Origin: Sherwoodlollariibacterium sp049275655
Lineage (GTDB): Bacteria > Omnitrophota > Gorgyraeia > Gygaellales > Profunditerraquicolaceae
Reading direction: 5' to 3'
Assembly (NCBI GenBank): GCA_049275655.1
Contig: JBASUY010000036.1
Coordinates: 1-47,315 of the forward strand
Length of the DNA: 47,315 nt
Part shown: positions 8,045 through 15,800 of the stretch, in pieces
Layout: each line of letters starts with the position of its first letter
Position numbering within the stretch: position 1 is the stretch's first letter
The notes under the pieces: generated by a model
The model's input: only the letters and a program-made list of their open reading frames with translations
What the model was told of the DNA's origin: nothing
The model's database searches: none
Made by a program: the position numbers and the translations under genes

Positions 8045-8121
8045 AATAAATTCCGAAAAACCTAAAAATGGCTATTAATAGGAACGCTTTTTATTTTATA
8101 TTTTAATTACTTTATGATAAA

Positions 8122-8577
8122 ATGAACAAGGTTGTCGCCTCAAACCATAAGGCTTACAGGGACTATTTAATCCTTGAGACTATTGAATGTGGGATAGAGC
8201 TAAAGGGTTCAGAGGTAAAGTCCATCCGCCAGGGAAAGATAAACCTAAACGATAGCTTTGCCAGGGTAGAGGGAAGCGAGGTAACATTATACAATACGCA
8301 TATAAGCCCCTATCTTCAGGCAAGTTATTTTAATGTTGAGCCGACAAGGGAACGTAAGCTCCTCTTGCATAAGAGGCAGATAGTAAAGCTAGCCGGCAAG
8401 CTTACACAAAGAGGGCTTACGCTTGTTCCGTTAAAGGTATATTTTAATGCCCGAGGTTTTGTAAAGATAGAGCTTGGCCTTGGCCGGGGGAAAAAGCTCT
8501 ATGATAGAAGAGAAGATATTAAGCGGCGTGAGAGCGAGGTAGTTACCCGTCGCATCTTAAAGAACAGAAGAAAGTAA
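8122..8577 (+). CDS. smpB: SsrA-binding protein SmpB
   Basis: Binds the tRNA-like end of tmRNA and mimics a codon-anticodon pair in the ribosomal A site during trans-translation. 151 aa, the usual length. Core signatures: NHKAYRDYLILETIECGIELKGSEVKSIRQGK near the start, the LHKRQI segment, KVYFNARGFVKIELGLGRGKKLYDRRE, and a basic C-terminal tail ending RRILKNRRK. The ATG at 8122 lacks a clear Shine-Dalgarno. The gene sits 20 nt upstream of ssrA, so protein and RNA partners are neighbours and likely share a transcript. Confidence 0.97.
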   Translation: MNKVVASNHKAYRDYLILETIECGIELKGSEVKSIRQGKINLNDSFARVEGSEVTLYNTHISPYLQASYFNVEPTRERKLLLHKRQIVKLAGKLTQRGLTLVPLKVYFNARGFVKIELGLGRGKKLYDRREDIKRRESEVVTRRILKNRRK

Positions 8578-8597
8578 TTTGTATTAGATAAAAAATA

Positions 8598-8994
8598 GGG
8601 GGTGAAAGGGCTCGACTTAGGCAGTCGGGTAAGAGCAGCATGCCGCGGACGCATGGTTAGCCGCGTCAACAACCCGTGCAAAATACAAACGCAAACAACC
8701 GTTTGTTTGATGTCAAGCCGATGGCTATGCCATCGTTTGGCATGATGCCAGCCTTCGCTAACTAAATTAGCGAAGCCTCTATCCGTTCCTATTCCTACAG
8801 GGCGGAATAGAGCACTAGTAGGATAGTCTTGCTGTTTATCCTTTGGCAGCAGGATGAAACTTTTAAAAGGATACGGCTTATAAAGCCCCGCCTTGCAGAG
8901 CGTTATAAGCCTAAGCATAAATGTAGGGCTAAGCATGTAGCGGCTTTTATTCGGATGTTTAAGGACCGGGGTTCGATTCCCCGCACCTCCACCA
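8598..8994 (+). ncRNA. ssrA: tmRNA (SsrA)
   Basis: 397 nt. The 5' GGGGGUG pairs with CACCUCC next to the encoded terminal CCA, with the G3-U70 pair that marks alanine charging. The T-arm CGGGG-TTCGATT-CCCCG is intact. The resume codon is GCA at 8691, in a context (AAATACAAACGCAAAC) like that of E. coli tmRNA. The tag frame has 24 codons: it begins ANNRLFDV, ends MMPAFAN, and stops at TAA 8763-8765. That stop lies in the loop of a hairpin (CTTCGCTAA/TTAGCGAAG), as in helix 5 of known tmRNAs. Two small hairpins lie inside the tag region. The tag is longer than usual and does not end in the common LAA. One-piece, not permuted. Confidence 0.96.
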
Positions 8995-9002
8995 TTAAAT
9001 TT

Positions 9003-10085
9003 ATGCGAAGGAAAGCAAAACTATTTTTATTCTTTGTATTAGGTATTTTTATCTTTGGCTGTGCTAGGTTACCGGTTAAAGAATCCTTACCCGTCTATAA
9101 TATAAACGGGGCAGGGTATTACTCTCTGTCTTCTTTATGTCAATTAAATGGCTTAACTTTAAATTACGATATCTACACCCGCCTTGTTAGTCTTACTAAA
9201 GATAGCCATAGCATAAGTTTTGTCGTTGGAGATAATTTAGTTTTAGTAGATAAAAAAGTATTTCTACTTAAGAACTCTATCGAGATATACGAAGGAAAAA
9301 TTATGGTCCCCGCACAATTTAAAGAGGAGGTTGTAGCGCCTATTTTTAAGGTTGCTAAATTGCCTCCTAGCCCTAAACAAACAAGGGTAATGCCTTTAAT
9401 TAAAAAAGTTGTTATAGACCCTGGGCACGGAGGACATGATCCCGGGGCAGTTAGTAGGGGCGGGTTAAAAGAGAAGGATGTAAACCTTGATATAGCTAAA
9501 AACTTAGCCGAGTCTTTTAGGAGGGAAGGTATTGAAGTAGTAATGACGCGCAATTCAGATGTTTTTATCCCCTTAGGTAAAAGGGTTGAGATAGCAAATA
9601 ACTCTAAAGCAGATTTGTTTATAAGTATTCACGCCAATGCTAATAAGTCAAGGAGCTTGCATGGTTTTGAGGTATATTATGTCTCTTCTACGGTAAGCGA
9701 TTCTGACCGGGCTGCTTACGCTGCTAAGCATTTTAACCTTAACCTTGATAGCTCTTGTTTTGCCAGCAATTCACAGGTTTTAAAATCAATACTCTGGGAT
9801 ATGCTCTATACTTATAACCGGGCAGAGTCTATCTTTTTAGCCTCGGACATTTGCCGCTTGGCAGGGGAGAGCTTAAATGTAAGGGTTATAGGCGTAAAAG
9901 ACGCGCGCTTTGAGGTTTTGCGTGGAGCTAGGATGCCTGCAGTTTTGGTAGAGGTAGGTTTTTTATCTAATGCTAAAGAGGAACAACTTTTAAGAGACCC
10001 AAGCTACCGTAAAAAACTCTCTCAGAGTATTTTTGAAGGGGCGCTTAACTACGCCTGTAAAGCTAAAGAGGGTTTTGGTAGATGA
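9003..10085 (+). CDS. N-acetylmuramoyl-L-alanine amidase, lipoprotein (Amidase_3)
   Basis: Zinc amidase that cuts the lactyl-amide bond between glycan and stem peptide during cell division or wall turnover. 360 aa from the ATG at 9003. N-terminal lipoprotein signal (KLFLFFVLGIFIFGC). Residues about 30-120 resemble a copper-amine-oxidase-N-like small domain. The catalytic Amidase_3 domain follows from VVIDPGHGGHDPGA through ADLFISIHANA to the late VEVGFLSN glutamate. The start is only 8 nt after the tmRNA 3' end, with no Shine-Dalgarno, so expression must come from read-through of ssrA or from an internal promoter. The stop overlaps murI (ATGA). Confidence 0.92.
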   Translation: MRRKAKLFLFFVLGIFIFGCARLPVKESLPVYNINGAGYYSLSSLCQLNGLTLNYDIYTRLVSLTKDSHSISFVVGDNLVLVDKKVFLLKNSIEIYEGKIMVPAQFKEEVVAPIFKVAKLPPSPKQTRVMPLIKKVVIDPGHGGHDPGAVSRGGLKEKDVNLDIAKNLAESFRREGIEVVMTRNSDVFIPLGKRVEIANNSKADLFISIHANANKSRSLHGFEVYYVSSTVSDSDRAAYAAKHFNLNLDSSCFASNSQVLKSILWDMLYTYNRAESIFLASDICRLAGESLNVRVIGVKDARFEVLRGARMPAVLVEVGFLSNAKEEQLLRDPSYRKKLSQSIFEGALNYACKAKEGFGR

Positions 10086-10873
10086 AGCTGATAGGAGTTT
10101 TTGATTCAGGTGTAGGAGGCTTGACAGTAGTTAAAGAGCTTATTAAGCAGCTTCCTTCAGAGAGCTTAATTTATTTTGGCGATACAGCGCGTGTCCCTTA
10201 CGGAGCTAAATCAAAAGAGACGGTAACCAGGTTTTCAATAGAGAATGCCTTATTTTTATCAAAGCATAATGTAAAGTTAATCTGCGTTGCTTGTAATACT
10301 GCTTCAAGTTGCGCTCTGCCTAAATTAAGGAAAAAGTTTAGCGTTCCTATAGTTGGAGTAATTAACCCCGGCGCTAAGGAGGCAGTTTATACTACCAAGA
10401 ATAACCGCATAGGCGTTATAGGGACTAAAGGGACGATTAAGAGCCGGGCTTATGAGGATGAAATCAAGAGGCTTAATCCTAAGATTAAGGTTTTTTCAAC
10501 AGCTTGCCCTTTATTTGTCCCTTTTGTAGAGGAGGGATGGCTAAATCAGGATGTAGTCTTAACCGTAGCTAAGAAATACCTGCAGCCCTTAAAAGACGCA
10601 AGAGTAGATACGCTTATCTTAGGTTGTACCCATTATCCTTTGCTTAAAAAGGTGATTAAAAAGGTAATGGGGAAAAAAGTCGTTTTGATTGATTCTGCTA
10701 AAGAGGTAGCTATTGAGGTAAAAAAAATATTATCAGGTAAGGGGCTTTTAAATAAGAGGGGTAAGGGTAGGGTTGATTTTTTTGTCAGTGATAACCCTGA
10801 ATGGTTTAAGGGGTTAACCGAGAGTTTTTTGGGTAAGCCCTTAAAAAAAGTAAAGAAGGTGGATAATGTATAA
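10082..10873 (+). CDS. murI: Glutamate racemase
   Basis: Cofactor-independent racemase supplying D-glutamate for peptidoglycan. 263 aa. Landmarks: FDSGVGGLTV with catalytic-site Asp8, YFGDTARVPYG, the first cysteine in ACNTASS (Cys71), the second cysteine and histidine in GCTHYP (Cys182, His184). The ATG overlaps the amidase stop by 4 nt and the gene's end overlaps queD by 8 nt, so amidase, murI and the que genes look like one transcriptional unit. This couples two wall genes to an unrelated tRNA-modification set. Confidence 0.96.
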   Translation: MKLIGVFDSGVGGLTVVKELIKQLPSESLIYFGDTARVPYGAKSKETVTRFSIENALFLSKHNVKLICVACNTASSCALPKLRKKFSVPIVGVINPGAKEAVYTTKNNRIGVIGTKGTIKSRAYEDEIKRLNPKIKVFSTACPLFVPFVEEGWLNQDVVLTVAKKYLQPLKDARVDTLILGCTHYPLLKKVIKKVMGKKVVLIDSAKEVAIEVKKILSGKGLLNKRGKGRVDFFVSDNPEWFKGLTESFLGKPLKKVKKVDNV

Positions 10874-11246
10874 GATAAAAGTTGAGCTTGGTTTTAGTTC
10901 TGCGCATAACCTAAGGGGCTACAAAGGCAAATGCGAAGAGCTTCACGGGCATAACTGGAAAGTAGAGGTAGAGGTAGGCTCAAAGAAGCTGGATAAGACC
11001 GGTATGGTTATGGATTTTACCTATCTTAAAGACAAATTAAAAAAAGTGTTAGAGCCTATGGACCATAAATACCTTAATAAGATTCCTTATTTTAAAAAGG
11101 TTAACCCTACGTCGGAAAATATCGCAAAATATATCTTTGATAAGCTCTCTACTTCTTTGTCTGTAGGCAACCTAAAGGGTTTGAATATTTTAGAAGTTAC
11201 CGTATGGGAGTCTGATAAGGCCCGGGCTACTTATTATGAAGGGTAA
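10866..11246 (+). CDS. queD: 6-carboxy-5,6,7,8-tetrahydropterin synthase QueD
   Basis: Second step of queuosine-precursor synthesis: dihydroneopterin triphosphate to 6-carboxytetrahydropterin. 126 aa. Zinc ligands visible as His14 (SSAHNL), His27 and His29 (ELHGHNW); catalytic Cys23 sits in GKCEELHGH. The late WESDKARATY block is typical of the QueD branch. It overlaps murI and queC. FolE, which makes the substrate, is not in the window. Confidence 0.94.
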   Translation: MYKIKVELGFSSAHNLRGYKGKCEELHGHNWKVEVEVGSKKLDKTGMVMDFTYLKDKLKKVLEPMDHKYLNKIPYFKKVNPTSENIAKYIFDKLSTSLSVGNLKGLNILEVTVWESDKARATYYEG

Positions 11247-11958
11247 GCTTAAACGTGCAGTTGTTTTATTGTCCGGCGGGTTAGATTCGGCAACTGCCTT
11301 GTATCTGGCTAAAAAGAAAGGTTACAGGATAACCTGTTTAATCTTTGATTATGGACAGCGCCATAAAAAAGAGATTAACGCCGCTAAAAGGATTGCCCTT
11401 GAGGCAAAGGTTGCTTATTGCGTAGCTAAGATTAAGTTTCCTTGGGGTGGATCAAGTTTATTAGGCAAAAAAAAGATACCCTTGTATAAAAAGCCATCAG
11501 AGAAGAGCATTCCTTCAACCTATGTTCCGGCGAGGAATATCATATTTTTAAGCTTTGCTCTTTCTTTTGCCGAGGCGATAAAAGCCAAAGCTATCTTTAT
11601 CGGAGCCCATAGCCGGGATTATTCCGGGTATCCTGATTGCCGGCATAAATTCTTAAATGCTTTTAAGAAGGCAGCGGACTTAGGGACCTTTGCAGGAAGA
11701 AATAAGGGGGGGATTAAAATTATATCCCCGTTGATAAACAAAGATAAGGCTAGTATTATAAGATTAGGAGTTAAGCTTAAAGTCCCGTATAAATATACAT
11801 GGTCTTGTTACCAGGGCGGCAGATACCCTTGCGGAAAGTGTGATAGTTGTTATTATAGAAATAAGGGTTTTAAGGATGCAGGCATCCCCGACCCTTTCCT
11901 TAGGGACACCCAATCTGCTAAAGCTACGGCTGTCCCCATAAAAAGGCATGAAAGGTAA
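11236..11958 (+). CDS. queC: 7-cyano-7-deazaguanine synthase QueC, with repeat-derived tail
   Basis: Converts 7-carboxy-7-deazaguanine to preQ0 using ATP and ammonia. PP-loop LSGGLDSATAL near residues 13-23, GQRHKKE, the VPARN motif, and zinc ligands in SCYQGGRYPCGKCDSC. The normal family end (a GIPDP-like motif) is reached at about residue 218. The last 20-odd residues come from a 38-nt palindromic repeat (11901-11938) and the bases after it, read in a frame where the repeat's leading TAG is not a stop. The tail probably has no function. It overlaps queE by 11 nt. Confidence 0.94.
   Translation: MKGKLKRAVVLLSGGLDSATALYLAKKKGYRITCLIFDYGQRHKKEINAAKRIALEAKVAYCVAKIKFPWGGSSLLGKKKIPLYKKPSEKSIPSTYVPARNIIFLSFALSFAEAIKAKAIFIGAHSRDYSGYPDCRHKFLNAFKKAADLGTFAGRNKGGIKIISPLINKDKASIIRLGVKLKVPYKYTWSCYQGGRYPCGKCDSCYYRNKGFKDAGIPDPFLRDTQSAKATAVPIKRHER
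11901..11938 (+). repeat. Palindromic repeat, copy 1 (inside queC 3' end)
   Basis: 38 nt beginning TAGGGACACCCAA and ending TGTCCCCA, with the same central CTGCTAAAGCT as copies 2 and 3. The arms GGGACA/TGTCCC pair; the next C-C is mismatched and two more pairs follow. Here the repeat is translated as part of QueC. Confidence 0.8.
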
Positions 11959-12625
11959 AATCTCTGAAGTTTTTGATAGTATTCAAGGCGAAGGCCTCTA
12001 TTTAGGCGAGCGCCAGGTTTTTGCGCGTTTTTTTGGCTGTAACCTAAACTGCAAGTTTTGCGATACTAAACTTTACAGCTTTTTAGAATATGAACCTGAG
12101 GAGCTTTATAGGGAGTTAAAGAAGCGTTATCGTACAAAACACCACTCAATATCATTTACCGGAGGAGAGCCTCTGTTGCAGAAAGATTTTTTAAAAGAGG
12201 TTCTTAAGCTTACCTCCAAGGACAACTTAAAAAATTATCTGGAGACAAACGGCACCTTACCAGAGGCGCTTAAAGAAGTGATAAGCCATTTGCATATAGT
12301 GGCTATGGATTTAAAGCTTCCCAGCTCAACCGGTTTAAATAAAGATTTTTGGCAGGCTCACCGTGTATTTTTGGAGATAGCTTCTAAAAAAGAGGTCTTT
12401 GTAAAAGCGGTTGTCTGCGAATGCACGCAGGAGGGCGACCTTTTAGACGGCTTAAAGTTAATCCGGCAGTCAGCGAAAAATACTATTCTTGTGCTTCAGC
12501 CTGACTCAGGGGTAAATAATGGGGCACTAGAATCTAAGTTAGAAACTTTTAAGGATTTGTGCAGAAGAGAGAGGGTAACTACCTGTGTTATCCCTCAGGT
12601 GCATAAAATAATGGGGGTTAAATGA
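11948..12625 (+). CDS. queE: 7-carboxy-7-deazaguanine synthase QueE (radical SAM)
   Basis: Radical-SAM ring contraction of carboxytetrahydropterin to 7-carboxy-7-deazaguanine. 225 aa. N-terminal SIQGEGLYLGERQVF precedes the cluster motif Cys31-x3-Cys35-x2-Cys38 (CNLNCKFC). The SFTGGEPLLQ (GGE) motif and LETNGT follow. The start lies inside the extended end of queC, and the upstream AAGG is too close to be a good ribosome site, so coupling is likely. The final bases overlap queF (ATGA). Confidence 0.94.
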   Translation: MKGKISEVFDSIQGEGLYLGERQVFARFFGCNLNCKFCDTKLYSFLEYEPEELYRELKKRYRTKHHSISFTGGEPLLQKDFLKEVLKLTSKDNLKNYLETNGTLPEALKEVISHLHIVAMDLKLPSSTGLNKDFWQAHRVFLEIASKKEVFVKAVVCECTQEGDLLDGLKLIRQSAKNTILVLQPDSGVNNGALESKLETFKDLCRRERVTTCVIPQVHKIMGVK

Positions 12626-13020
12626 AAGCGAAAAAATCTTCCTATGAAGGGTTGCAGAAAAATATAAGAAGGATGAAGACTCCAAAGTTGGATGTCTGGA
12701 TTAATCAGTATCCTGATAAGGAGTATGCTATAACCATAGAGATACCGGAGTTTACCTGTATCTGCCCTAAGACCGGTTTGCCGGATTTTGCGGTTATAAA
12801 GATTGAATACTCCCCGGATAAGTATTGCGTAGAATTAAAATCGCTTAAGATGTACACTATATTCTTCCGTAATGTCGGAATCTTCCATGAGCACCTTGCT
12901 AATAAGATAATGGATGATTTTGTAAATGCCTGCAAGCCACGCTGGGTTAAGATGACCTCTGAGTTTTATCCGCGCGGAGGGATAAAGACTACTGTTGTAA
13001 GAGAGTATAAAAGAGAATGA
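12622..13020 (+). CDS. queF: NADPH-dependent 7-cyano-7-deazaguanine reductase QueF
   Basis: Reduces preQ0 to preQ1, the base later inserted by Tgt. 132 aa, the short single-domain form. The catalytic cysteine (Cys48) with its following aspartate is in CPKTGLPDFA. The NADPH-binding ELKSLK motif is present, as is FRNVGIFHEHL with the substrate glutamate. It completes queD-C-E-F in one block. The stop overlaps the start of the fumarase alpha gene. Confidence 0.95.
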   Translation: MKAKKSSYEGLQKNIRRMKTPKLDVWINQYPDKEYAITIEIPEFTCICPKTGLPDFAVIKIEYSPDKYCVELKSLKMYTIFFRNVGIFHEHLANKIMDDFVNACKPRWVKMTSEFYPRGGIKTTVVREYKRE

Positions 13021-13856
13021 GGATAATAGAGGCTAAAAAGATAACCGAGGTAGTCTCTAATCTTTGCCTTAAGGCCAATTGTTCTTTACGTAGCGATGTT
13101 TTTAAGAAGTTAAGGTTAGCCTATAAAAAAGAGACTGATAAAAAAGCTAAGTCAGCGTTAGCAGCTATCATTAAAAACGCTGAAGTAGCTAAAAAAGAAC
13201 AATTAGCTATTTGCCAGGATACAGGGTTTCCGATTGTATTTGTAGAAATAGGCCAAGAGGTAAGGGTAAAGGGTGATTTAAAAAAAGCAATTAACCGCGG
13301 AGTTATTAAGGGCTATAAAAAAGGGAACTTCAGGGAATCAATTATCCAAAACCCTTTAATAAGAAAAAACCCTACCTATGGCGGAGCGATTATACATACA
13401 GATATAGTAAAGGGTAAAAAGCTCAAGATAACCGTAATGCCTAAGGGTTTTGGTTGCGAGAATAAATCTACCCTGAAGATGTTCTTGCCTACTGCTAACA
13501 TTGAAGAGGTTAGGGAATTTATTGTTGATGCGGTAAAGTCAGCTGGGCCTGATGCCTGTCCTCCGTATATAGTCGGAGTCGGTATCGGCGGCGGAGCAGA
13601 GTTTGCTTCTTTATTGGCAAAAAAAGCGCTTATTAGAGAGGAAGGGCTTTCAAGCAGAGAAAGCGGAGCTGGGCTATTCTTGGAAAGAGATTTGCTTAAT
13701 AGGATTAATAAATTAAAAATCGGCCCGATGGGATTAGGCGGTAGGACTACGGCTTTAGCCGTAAATATAGAGACATACCCAACGCACATCGCAGGCCTGC
13801 CTGTGGCAGTAAACTTAAGTTGCCATGCTTTACGTAGCGCCACCGCCATCTTATAG
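13017..13856 (+). CDS. Fumarate hydratase class I, alpha subunit (Fe-S hydro-lyase)
   Basis: Large subunit of an oxygen-sensitive [4Fe-4S] fumarase or tartrate-dehydratase-like enzyme. 279 aa. Cluster cysteines are recognisable in AICQDTGFP, KGFGCENKST and ACPPYIVGVGIGG. RNPTYGG-like substrate residues read as RKNPTYGGAI. Pairing with the adjacent beta-subunit gene and general sequence favour fumarase over L-tartrate dehydratase, but both families look alike by eye. The stop codon TAG is the first three bases of a palindromic repeat. It overlaps queF by 4 nt. Confidence 0.88.
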   Translation: MRIIEAKKITEVVSNLCLKANCSLRSDVFKKLRLAYKKETDKKAKSALAAIIKNAEVAKKEQLAICQDTGFPIVFVEIGQEVRVKGDLKKAINRGVIKGYKKGNFRESIIQNPLIRKNPTYGGAIIHTDIVKGKKLKITVMPKGFGCENKSTLKMFLPTANIEEVREFIVDAVKSAGPDACPPYIVGVGIGGGAEFASLLAKKALIREEGLSSRESGAGLFLERDLLNRINKLKIGPMGLGGRTTALAVNIETYPTHIAGLPVAVNLSCHALRSATAIL

Positions 13857-13890
13857 GGACACCCAACCTGCTAAAGCTATCGTGTCCCCA
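13854..13890 (+). repeat. Palindromic repeat, copy 2 (supplies fumarase-alpha stop)
   Basis: 37 nt: TAGGGACACCCAACCTG at the left and GTGTCCCCA at the right, with perfect 7-bp arms (GGGACAC/GTGTCCC). Its first TAG is the in-frame stop of the preceding gene. Fills most of the gap before the beta-subunit gene. Confidence 0.85.
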
Positions 13891-13906
13891 ATGAAGGTTT
13901 AAGAAG

Positions 13907-14431
13907 ATGAGTAATAGGCTAAAAAAATACGAATTGGATTTTAAAGGATTAAAAGCAGGGGATGAAATTAATTTTTCAGGCATAATTTATACTGCCCGCG
14001 ATCAGGCGCATAAGAGGTTAGTAAGCGATATCAAAAGAGGCAAAAAAAGTAATTTCGATGTTAAGGGAGTAGTTATTTACTATTGCGGCCCAACTAAAAC
14101 TCCTAAGGGAAAGATTATCGGTTCATGTGGCCCGACTACAAGTTCGCGTATGGATGAGTTTACGCCCTTTTTGTTAAAAAAGGGGTTAAAGGGGATGATT
14201 GGTAAGGGGAAGCGCTCAAAAGAGGTTGTTGCGGCGATAAAAAAGCATAAAGCAATCTATTTTATAACTCATGCAGGTTGCGGAGCGCTTATCTCAAAAT
14301 ATGTAAAAAAGGCAGTGCCTGTAGTTTATGCTGATTTAGGCCCGGAGCAGATATTAAAATTAGAAGTTAAGGGCTTGCCTTTAATTGTAGCAATTGATTC
14401 TAAAGGAGAGGATATTTATGGAAAGAATTGA
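13907..14431 (+). CDS. Fumarate hydratase class I, beta subunit
   Basis: Small, swivelling-domain subunit of the two-component Fe-S fumarase, 174 aa. Visible: GDEINFSGIIYTARDQAHKR near the N-terminus, IYYCGPTKTP and IGSCGPTTSSRMD substrate segments, ITHAGCGAL, and a C-terminal VKGLPLIVAIDSKGEDIY. It converts fumarate and malate together with the alpha subunit, serving a partial TCA pathway in an anaerobe. The 3' end overlaps rph by 14 nt. Confidence 0.88.
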   Translation: MSNRLKKYELDFKGLKAGDEINFSGIIYTARDQAHKRLVSDIKRGKKSNFDVKGVVIYYCGPTKTPKGKIIGSCGPTTSSRMDEFTPFLLKKGLKGMIGKGKRSKEVVAAIKKHKAIYFITHAGCGALISKYVKKAVPVVYADLGPEQILKLEVKGLPLIVAIDSKGEDIYGKN

Positions 14432-15131
14432 CGGACGCGACAAAGATAAGATAAGAAGGGTTTTAATTACGCGTAATTTTAATAAATACGCTGAAGGTTC
14501 TTGCCTGATTGAATTAGGGAATACTAAGGTTGTATGCACTGCTTCGGTTGAAGAGAGTGTCCCGCCTTTTTTAAAGAATAGCGGGACCGGCTGGGTTACT
14601 GCTGAATACGGGATGCTTCCGCGTTCCTGCGATAAGCGGATCCCAAGAGGCAGAGACTCCGGCAGGACTTACGAGATACAGAGGTTAGTAGGCAGGTCTT
14701 TAAGGTCTGTTACTGAGATGAAAAATTTAGGGGAGAGGACTATTTGGGTTGACTGCGATGTCTTGCAAGGAGACGGGGGGACGCGCACTGCTTCAATCAC
14801 CGGAAGCTTCATCGCCTTGGTTGATGCTTTAGCTAAAATAAAAAAAGAAGGGAAGATAAATAGTATCCCGGTAAAAGATTATGTTGCCGCAACCAGTGTG
14901 GGCATAGTTAATAACGAGCTTTTGCTTGATTTATGTTATGAAGAAGATTCAAAGGCTGAAGTGGATATGAATATTGTTATGACCGGAAGCGGAGAGTTTA
15001 TAGAGATTCAAGGGACTGCTGAGAGGGCATCTTTTTCAAAGGAGAAGATGGATAAGATGCTGGAGCTGGCAAAAAAAGGGATTGAGGATTTATTCTCCGT
15101 ACAGCGTAAGCTTGTCGGCGACCTTCTATAG
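14418..15131 (+). CDS. rph: Ribonuclease PH
   Basis: Phosphorolytic 3'-5' exoribonuclease trimming tRNA 3' ends. 237 aa from the ATG at 14418, chosen because AAGGAGAGG sits 7 nt upstream and the protein then begins MERIDGRDKDKIR as in homologs. Landmarks: VPPFLKNSGTGWVTAEYGMLPRS, the RGRDSGRTYEIQRLVGRSLR phosphate site (RG-R-GR-EIQRLIGRSLR type), and DCDVLQGDGGTR. The stop TAG is the first triplet of the third palindromic repeat. Followed by rdgB, a pairing common in bacteria. Confidence 0.95.
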   Translation: MERIDGRDKDKIRRVLITRNFNKYAEGSCLIELGNTKVVCTASVEESVPPFLKNSGTGWVTAEYGMLPRSCDKRIPRGRDSGRTYEIQRLVGRSLRSVTEMKNLGERTIWVDCDVLQGDGGTRTASITGSFIALVDALAKIKKEGKINSIPVKDYVAATSVGIVNNELLLDLCYEEDSKAEVDMNIVMTGSGEFIEIQGTAERASFSKEKMDKMLELAKKGIEDLFSVQRKLVGDLL

Positions 15132-15166
15132 GGACACCCAACCTGCTAAAGCTGTGGGTGTCCCCA
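15129..15166 (+). repeat. Palindromic repeat, copy 3 (supplies rph stop; best hairpin)
   Basis: 38 nt with perfect 10-bp arms, GGGACACCCA and TGGGTGTCCC, around a 14-nt loop containing CTGCTAAAGCT. Its leading TAG ends rph. No run of T follows, so it does not look like a Rho-independent terminator. Confidence 0.88.
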
Positions 15167-15173
15167 TTTTAGT

Positions 15174-15782
15174 ATGGAGTTAATAGTAGCTACAAAAAAT
15201 AATAAAAAACTTAAAGAGATAAAGGCTATTTTAAAGGGATTAAAGCTTAAAGTTACTTCTCTGTTGGATTGTAAGGAGAAGGTAAAAATAGTTGAAAACG
15301 GCAAGTCTTTTAAAGAGAATGCCGTAAAAAAAGCGGTTAAGGTAGCTAAGCTTACCGGTAAATTATCTTTAGGGGAGGATTCCGGGCTTTGCGTGGATGC
15401 CTTAAATGGCGCTCCGGGAATATCTTCAGCTAGGTTTTCAGGAAAGAATAAGAGCGATATTCAAAACAATCTTAAGCTTCTTAAGCTTTTAAAAGGAGTA
15501 CCGCTAAATAAAAGAAAAGCTTATTATGTTTGCGTAGTTGCGCTTGCGGATAAGAACGGCTTGGTAGGGGTTGTAGAAGGAAAATGCTTTGGTAAGATAA
15601 GCCTTACAGCCAAAGGCAGAAACGGGTTTGGCTATGACCCGCTTTTTTTAATACCAAAATACAATAAGACCTTTGGCCAGCTTAGCCAAAAAATAAAGCA
15701 TAGTATGAGCCACCGTTATCACGCCTTAAAAAAAGCCCGAAAGGCAATTGAGAATTATATTGTTAAGAGGTTAGAGGATTGA
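15174..15782 (+). CDS. rdgB: XTP/dITP diphosphatase (RdgB/HAM1)
   Basis: House-cleaning pyrophosphatase removing ITP and XTP from nucleotide pools. 202 aa. Typical features: ATKNNKKLKEIKAIL at the N-terminus, GKSFKENAVKKA, catalytic GEDSGLCVDALNGAPGISSARF, and GFGYDPLF with the late SHRYHALKK. The ATG at 15174 lies 7 nt after the repeat. Its 3' end carries the promoter of the following tRNA. Confidence 0.95.
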   Translation: MELIVATKNNKKLKEIKAILKGLKLKVTSLLDCKEKVKIVENGKSFKENAVKKAVKVAKLTGKLSLGEDSGLCVDALNGAPGISSARFSGKNKSDIQNNLKLLKLLKGVPLNKRKAYYVCVVALADKNGLVGVVEGKCFGKISLTAKGRNGFGYDPLFLIPKYNKTFGQLSQKIKHSMSHRYHALKKARKAIENYIVKRLED

Positions 15783-15788
15783 TATAAT
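15760..15788 (+). promoter_or_regulatory. Promoter for tRNA-Pro
   Basis: TTGTTA (15760-15765), a 17-nt spacer and TATAAT (15783-15788). It overlaps the last codons of rdgB; the -10 box ends 12 nt before the tRNA. Confidence 0.6.
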
Positions 15789-15800
15789 AATTTTTTATTA

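Noticed and set aside
8499..8936. Frames across the tmRNA on either strand, including an amidase start at 8829
   Set aside because: The region is the tmRNA gene; the amidase's own signal peptide begins at the ATG at 9003.
11901..15166. The three palindromic repeats as Rho-independent terminators
   Set aside because: None is followed by a T-run, one is inside an ORF, and genes continue closely behind each.
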